Shown: positions 60,004 through 64,000 of the stretch, in pieces
How the letters are laid out: every line of letters starts with the position of its first letter
How positions within the stretch are numbered: the first letter of the stretch is position 1
From: Candidatus Rifleibacteriota bacterium
GTDB lineage: Bacteria > Muiribacteriota > Ozemobacteria > Ozemobacterales > Ozemobacteraceae
Direction: 5' to 3'
Assembly (NCBI GenBank): GCA_012520995.1
Contig: JAAYNI010000044.1
Coordinates: 1-64,000 of the forward strand
Length of the DNA: 64,000 bases
The notes under the pieces: generated by a model
What the model was told of the DNA's origin: nothing
The model's input: only the letters and a program-made list of their open reading frames with translations
The model's database searches: none
Position numbers and translations under genes: made by a program

Positions 60004-62152
60004 GGAAAATATCCTCTTGAGCTTCAGTTATCTCATTGTGCAGCTTGAGAGCCTTTTCAAGCTTATTGCCAAGAGTGTTGAATTTACGCTTCATGCTGTC
60101 GTTGTCGGATGACATAGTAACTATTTCAATAATAGTCTGTTCTAATGTCTTTTTCGAATTAAGATTTCCAAGAATCATTTCCAGCTCGCCAATAATCAAT
60201 TCAAAGAGATTAATTTTCTTGTCTAAGAGTTCAAGAACATACCCCTCAATAGTATCTTTTGCACTTAAATTGACTATATGGACGTCTCTAGTCTGACCAA
60301 GTCTGTGAATTCGACCAATTCTTTGTTCAATTTTCATTGGGTTCCACGGCAAATCGTAATTCACCATTACACGGCAGAACTGCAAGTTTCTACCTTCTCC
60401 GCAAGACTCAGTTGTGAGGAGTATTTGCTTTTCGTCTTTGAAAGAAGCAATACAGCTATCTTTTTCAGATTGGCTCATCTGACCGTTAAATAAAGCTACT
60501 GAGAAGCCTTTATTTTTGAGTTCCTGAGCCAAATATTCCTGAGTTCCTCTGAATTGAGTGAATATAATGACCTTTTCGTCAAACTGTTCCAGTATTTCGA
60601 AAAGAGCGTCTGTTTTATTTGAAGCTGTGACTTTATCCGCCATTTTCAGCAAACGCTGCAAAGTCTCATCAAAGTCATCTTTATAATTGTTGCTGGCCGC
60701 CATTTTCGCCAAAGTTTTTGACAAAGCGTAAACAGAACTGCCCATCAACTTTTGCAAAAGCACAAGCAAAAGCCTGTTAATACCGCGCGGGTTCTTTTGA
60801 GTCGGCAAACTGGCATATTTGCTTCTTACAAATCTGCTCAGTTCATCATAGAGAGCTTTTTCTTCAGGTGAAAATTCCACGCTATAGGTATGAACAAAGC
60901 GTTTTGGAAACTTAATAAGAGTATCAGCTCTCCTGTGTCTGATCATAACTTCAGAAAGAATTTCTCTAAGTTTCGCGGGATTTTTCGGCATACGTTTGTT
61001 ATTGTCAGCCAAGAACTCTTCTTTATAGTTGGCAAGAGTTGATAGATGCCCCTCTTTCAGAATTCCTATCAAGTTAAAAAGTTCCATCATGTCATTCTGA
61101 ATCGGAGTAGCAGTCAGCATAAGCAAATATTTGCTTTTTATTGAATTTACAAACTTCCAGTTTTTTGTTTTTCTGTTTTTGAGTTTGTGAGCTTCATCTA
61201 CTATCAAAAGATCGTAGTTCAGCTGTTTAATTTCATTGCTATTTTTGAAGCTTTTGGCTGTATCCAAAGAAGCTATAACAAGGTCTTCTGATTCCCAAGA
61301 TGAAATTTCTGTGTGATTCTTAAAGTTAAGATCGAACTTTATTCTGAGTTCCTCTTGCCATTGAGTGATTAAAGAAGCAGGAGTCAATATGAGAATTTTT
61401 TTAGCCATGCCTCTCAATAGATATTCTTTGAGTATCAGGCCAGCTTCGATAGTTTTTCCAAGCCCCACTTCATCTGCTAACAAGGCTCTTCCATTCAAAT
61501 CAAAGATTACTTTTTTAGCAGTATCTATCTGATGCTTATAACAAGTTATTCCAAAACAGCAATCAAGCGAGAGCAATTCCTGATCTGGAACTTTCATGAC
61601 AAGCTCTTCGCCATCTTTGAGAAGCTCCAGTTCATCCAAGGATGAAAATTCATTTGTTACCAACTTGCGCAACAGTGAAATATTGTCATTGTCATGCATT
61701 ATAGAACCGTGAGAAGAAGATGTTATTACCAACTCTGCGACTGCCGGCTTTGCTTTTGCTTGGTCTTTTACAAGTTTAAGATGCCTTTTATCTCTGAGGA
61801 GCTTCAAACGGTATGTTAGAGTCGAGGGCTCTTCTAGTTGTATTGAAACCATATCGCCTTCTTTTACTCGGTTTCTTTCCCACCATTCATTGAAAGTCAA
61901 GCAGACCATATATCCTCTGACCTTGTGGTAAACAGCGTAGTGTTTTATGTTATCCTCATCGAGAAAAGTTATTGTCTGCATTTTATAACTTGAAGGAAAT
62001 ATAGACTGCATCTCATTATTCAGGAAAAGATAGCCTTGTTGGAAAGCTCTTCCTTTTATAGCAAAGGTAAAACCAAAGGATGATTGTGATTCTGCTTTTA
62101 TAAGAGGCGCCTTTTCCGCGCGTTTTTTGAAAATTGCGTTGTTTTGAGCCAT
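59996..62152 (-). CDS. SNF2-family helicase (RapA/HepA-like)
   Basis: 718 residues. After a 180-residue N-terminal part with no clear domain come the two RecA-like motors of a Swi2/Snf2 ATPase: LLADEVGLGKTIEAGLIL (motif I), ILTPASLITQWQEEL (Ia), LIVDEAHKLKN (II, DEAH), MLTATPIQN (III), FTQFRGTQEYLAQEL (IV), ILLTTESCGEGRNLQF (V) and EQRIGRIHRLGQTRDV (VI). Such proteins remodel protein-DNA or RNA polymerase complexes. It lacks the RapA N-terminal Tudor-like pair. AAGGAT precedes the ATG. It forms a unit with the coiled-coil gene. Confidence 0.93.
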   Translation of the reverse strand: MAQNNAIFKKRAEKAPLIKAESQSSFGFTFAIKGRAFQQGYLFLNNEMQSIFPSSYKMQTITFLDEDNIKHYAVYHKVRGYMVCLTFNEWWERNRVKEGDMVSIQLEEPSTLTYRLKLLRDKRHLKLVKDQAKAKPAVAELVITSSSHGSIMHDNDNISLLRKLVTNEFSSLDELELLKDGEELVMKVPDQELLSLDCCFGITCYKHQIDTAKKVIFDLNGRALLADEVGLGKTIEAGLILKEYLLRGMAKKILILTPASLITQWQEELRIKFDLNFKNHTEISSWESEDLVIASLDTAKSFKNSNEIKQLNYDLLIVDEAHKLKNRKTKNWKFVNSIKSKYLLMLTATPIQNDMMELFNLIGILKEGHLSTLANYKEEFLADNNKRMPKNPAKLREILSEVMIRHRRADTLIKFPKRFVHTYSVEFSPEEKALYDELSRFVRSKYASLPTQKNPRGINRLLLVLLQKLMGSSVYALSKTLAKMAASNNYKDDFDETLQRLLKMADKVTASNKTDALFEILEQFDEKVIIFTQFRGTQEYLAQELKNKGFSVALFNGQMSQSEKDSCIASFKDEKQILLTTESCGEGRNLQFCRVMVNYDLPWNPMKIEQRIGRIHRLGQTRDVHIVNLSAKDTIEGYVLELLDKKINLFELIIGELEMILGNLNSKKTLEQTIIEIVTMSSDNDSMKRKFNTLGNKLEKALKLHNEITEAQEDIFHG

Positions 62153-62161
62153 TTTAGATCC

Positions 62162-63187
62162 TTATCCTCGCTTTCCCAAGGGTTTTACGTCAACAATGAT
62201 TTCTTCGCCTACTCTTACAGATGAACTGCGTTCAATAAAGTTAAGATCAGCTATTACGCGTGCTTTACCTGCACTGCCATAATATTTCTCAGCTATAGAA
62301 TTTAAAGTATCTCCGTCTTTTATAACGTATATTACAAGCTCTTCATCTATAGTTCTGAGTTTTTTGAATTCGTTAGGATCGATATTTCTGACAGCCTTGG
62401 CTACCTCTTCCATTGCTACGGGTTTGTTTTCTGAAACAACTGCAACTTTCGCTTTTTCAGCTTTTGTTGCTGTTTCAGCCTTTGCAACTGCTTTTGGCTC
62501 AACTTTGGCAGTCTTCTCAGGGGCTTTTATGCTCTGAGTCTTCACAATATTCGGCAACCCGGCTTTTTCGGCAGCTTTATCAGCTTTTTCTTCTTGCTTG
62601 GCCGCTTTTTGTGCTGACTTTTTATTCTCAAATGGGATTTCTGGCGGAGGAGCAACCTTAAAGGGTTCAGGAGCAGAATAAAGAGTAACCTGCTTGATTC
62701 CGGAGGCAGTTTCTTCTACAGGCTGAAAAGGCACAGAAGCAATTTTCTGAGGCTCTTCGTCTTTAAATTTTCTGGCGACTTCACCCGAGAAATCGGAAAA
62801 TTCAGACCAAGTGATTTTATTGCCTATTTTACTGAAAACTCTGAACTTGCCATTTTTCTTGTCGCTTTCAGAGAGGGGAACCGCCATTCTGAATGTTTTA
62901 AGCACATTCGAATCTATAGGGGTTTTAGGAGCCAAAGCGTAGGTAGTTATTTTTCCCTCGCCTTTCACCTCAACGCCTATTTCGTAATTGCCAGGCATCA
63001 CCGCTTGTTCACTTTGGTTTAGAACGTGAGCAAGCACTAGGCCTTTTCCCTTTTCCAAAGGTTGACTCGGACTTATTGCAGCCGACTTGCTCAAAAAATA
63101 ACCTTTGACCAAAGGTTCCGCCTCTATAACAGGCAGACAGGTCAAGAAAAGACCCAAAAGCGAAATCGCTTTGACAGATAGCCTCAT
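62162..63187 (-). CDS. Secreted LysM-domain protein
   Basis: About 341 residues from the ATG at 63185-63187, chosen because AAGGAG stands nine bases upstream and the signal peptide (MRLSVKAISLLGLFLTCLPVIEA) then begins at the start. A strand-rich N-terminal domain follows, then a Lys/Ala-rich low-complexity linker (about 180-280), and a C-terminal LysM (VIYVIKDGDTLNSIAEKYYG...VRVGEEIIVDV) that would bind peptidoglycan. Function beyond cell-wall attachment is unclear. The SNF2 gene follows nine bases later. Confidence 0.88.
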   Translation of the reverse strand: MRLSVKAISLLGLFLTCLPVIEAEPLVKGYFLSKSAAISPSQPLEKGKGLVLAHVLNQSEQAVMPGNYEIGVEVKGEGKITTYALAPKTPIDSNVLKTFRMAVPLSESDKKNGKFRVFSKIGNKITWSEFSDFSGEVARKFKDEEPQKIASVPFQPVEETASGIKQVTLYSAPEPFKVAPPPEIPFENKKSAQKAAKQEEKADKAAEKAGLPNIVKTQSIKAPEKTAKVEPKAVAKAETATKAEKAKVAVVSENKPVAMEEVAKAVRNIDPNEFKKLRTIDEELVIYVIKDGDTLNSIAEKYYGSAGKARVIADLNFIERSSSVRVGEEIIVDVKPLGKRG

Positions 63188-63273
63188 TGTGTTTGACTCC
63201 TTGTATTGTTTTCTTATCTTCGTTAGATATCGGCACAACCCAAGGAATACATTAAAAAATTAAAATGCTTCTT

Positions 63274-63765
63274 TTAACTTTTCGTCAATTTCCTCAATAA
63301 AACAACCGCTTCGCATTCTATCGCAAGACCTGCTCCTATAGAGTCCATACCCTCATTCGTTCCAGCCTTTATAGATATTCTGTCGGGACTCAAAGAAAGA
63401 GCTTCAGCCAGTTTGGCTTTCATCTTTTCTCTATGCGGCATGATTTTTGGCTTTTCAGTGCGTATTGTGCTATCAATGTTTACAGTTTCATAACCCTTTT
63501 CTTTAATAAGGATCGCCACTTTTTTTAATAACTCCAAGGAGCTTATACCCTTATATGCGGGATCCGTATCAGGAAAATGAGTCCCAATATCATCTAAAGC
63601 CAAAGCTCCCAACATAGCGTCCATTATTGCATGTATCAATGCATCTGCATCAGAATGCCCTGCAAGCCCCTTGGGAAAATCTATCTTTACACCGCCTAAA
63701 ACCAGCGGTCTGCCTTCTTCAAATCTGTGTATATCATGTCCAAGACCTATCCTAAATTCAGGCAT
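63274..63765 (-). CDS. ispF: 2-C-methyl-D-erythritol 2,4-cyclodiphosphate synthase
   Basis: It forms the cyclic diphosphate of the non-mevalonate isoprenoid pathway. The 163-residue protein has RIGLGHDIHRFEEGRPLVLGG (metal-binding Asp and His), LAGHSDADALIHAIMDAMLGAL, DIGTHFPDTDP and KAGTNEGMDSIG, all invariant family blocks. AAGGAAT precedes the ATG. It follows dxr by 11 bases. Confidence 0.97.
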   Translation of the reverse strand: MPEFRIGLGHDIHRFEEGRPLVLGGVKIDFPKGLAGHSDADALIHAIMDAMLGALALDDIGTHFPDTDPAYKGISSLELLKKVAILIKEKGYETVNIDSTIRTEKPKIMPHREKMKAKLAEALSLSPDRISIKAGTNEGMDSIGAGLAIECEAVVLLRKLTKS

Positions 63766-63776
63766 TTCTAATTCCT

Positions 63777-64000
63777 TTATGAAATAAGTTCTGCAGCTTT
63801 TAGCCTAGCTTCTCTGTCCGCATCTAACAAATCTGCAAGAACAATGTTCTCCTTATTTTTGAAAGACTTAAGGGTATCAGCGACCACTTCAAAAATTTCC
63901 GTAAAAGATATACGTTCAGCCAAAAAGGCCGCTACAGCTTCTTCATTTGCCGCATTCATGACAGCCGGCATAATGCCGCAAGCTCTGCCAGCTGAATATG
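63777..64000 (-). CDS. dxr: 1-deoxy-D-xylulose 5-phosphate reductoisomerase, C-terminal end
   Basis: Only the last 74 codons are inside the window; the frame stays open to the right edge, so the ATG used by the track is internal. [20 protein letters not shown] and [16 protein letters not shown] match the C-terminal domain of DXR, the enzyme that converts DXP to MEP. With ispF downstream it makes a two-step isoprenoid unit. Confidence 0.9.
   Translation of the reverse strand, partial: YSAGRACGIMPAVMNAANEEAVAAFLAERISFTEIFEVVADTLKSFKNKENIVLADLLDADREARLKAAELIS

Overview
The window reads as one contiguous piece of an AT-rich genome from an anaerobic, probably Gram-negative-type, uncultivated bacterium. 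The pointers are a glutamate-mutase/methylaspartate fermentation operon with a sodium-pump type decarboxylase, PBP1A, a periplasmic HtrA, many signal-peptide proteins, Ser/Thr kinase signalling and a non-mevalonate isoprenoid operon. I cannot assign a phylum from the sequence alone. I see no phage, IS element, CRISPR array, rRNA or replication origin.

Layout. 1-2.6 kb: terminator-like sequence and a secreted low-complexity (Gly-Gln-Ala)n protein. 3-16.4 kb, all minus strand: glmS-glmL-glmE-mal, then AtuA-family, DUF4387 and P-loop genes, then an OadGAB-like Na+ decarboxylase with its own promoter, a zinc-ribbon protein, an SDR, psuG and an orphan. 16.4-21.8 kb, minus: a two-gene sugar-type ABC importer whose first gene fuses binding protein and permease, a small orphan, methionine aminopeptidase and a VTT-like membrane protein. 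21.9-27.3 kb: STAS and GAF-GAF-GGDEF signalling genes, two secreted propeller-like proteins and an SH3b/NlpC-P60-like protein. 27.4-33.6 kb: two CpaE/MinD-type ATPases, one with a cyclic-nucleotide domain and one with an FHA domain, around a Ser/Thr kinase and PP2C phosphatase, plus a membrane protein. 33.8-37.9 kb: a 45-residue membrane ORF missed by the ORF track, htrA, then a UXS-like epimerase, hpt and a metallo-hydrolase. 37.9-46.9 kb, plus: Ptb-like, PocR, amidohydrolase, NUDIX, ABC exporter, a sigma factor with a duplicated cysteine module, folC and a PII-like gene. 47-64 kb: PBP1A, ferritin, a secreted metallopeptidase, the dnaG-rpoD operon, two tRNAs, a secreted animal-type protein-arginine deiminase, a five-gene minus-strand group (LysM, SNF2, coiled coil, orphan, SUMF) and dxr-ispF running off the right edge.

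How the genes work together. GlmS/GlmE would carry out the B12-dependent rearrangement of glutamate to 3-methylaspartate, GlmL would maintain the enzyme, and Mal would release ammonia to give mesaconate. The usual mesaconase and citramalate lyase genes are absent from the operon; AtuA-family, DUF4387 and P-loop genes occupy that place, followed by a biotin decarboxylase whose carboxyltransferase motifs differ from the oxaloacetate enzyme. This is the best candidate for an undescribed metabolic module. The second candidate is the kinase/phosphatase/FHA-CpaE/cNMP-CpaE locus. The third is the sigma factor carrying two copies of a Cys-rich module with identical spacing.

Non-coding signals. A family of modular repeats with a GTGGCGGG-rich core fills the gaps between genes and is present in five of six convergent junctions. 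Several near-consensus promoters (17-bp spacer) can be read by eye; two of them place transcription start at or within a few bases of the start codon (folC and the gene at 32970). Several start codons differ from the ORF track, and the corrected positions are given in the features.
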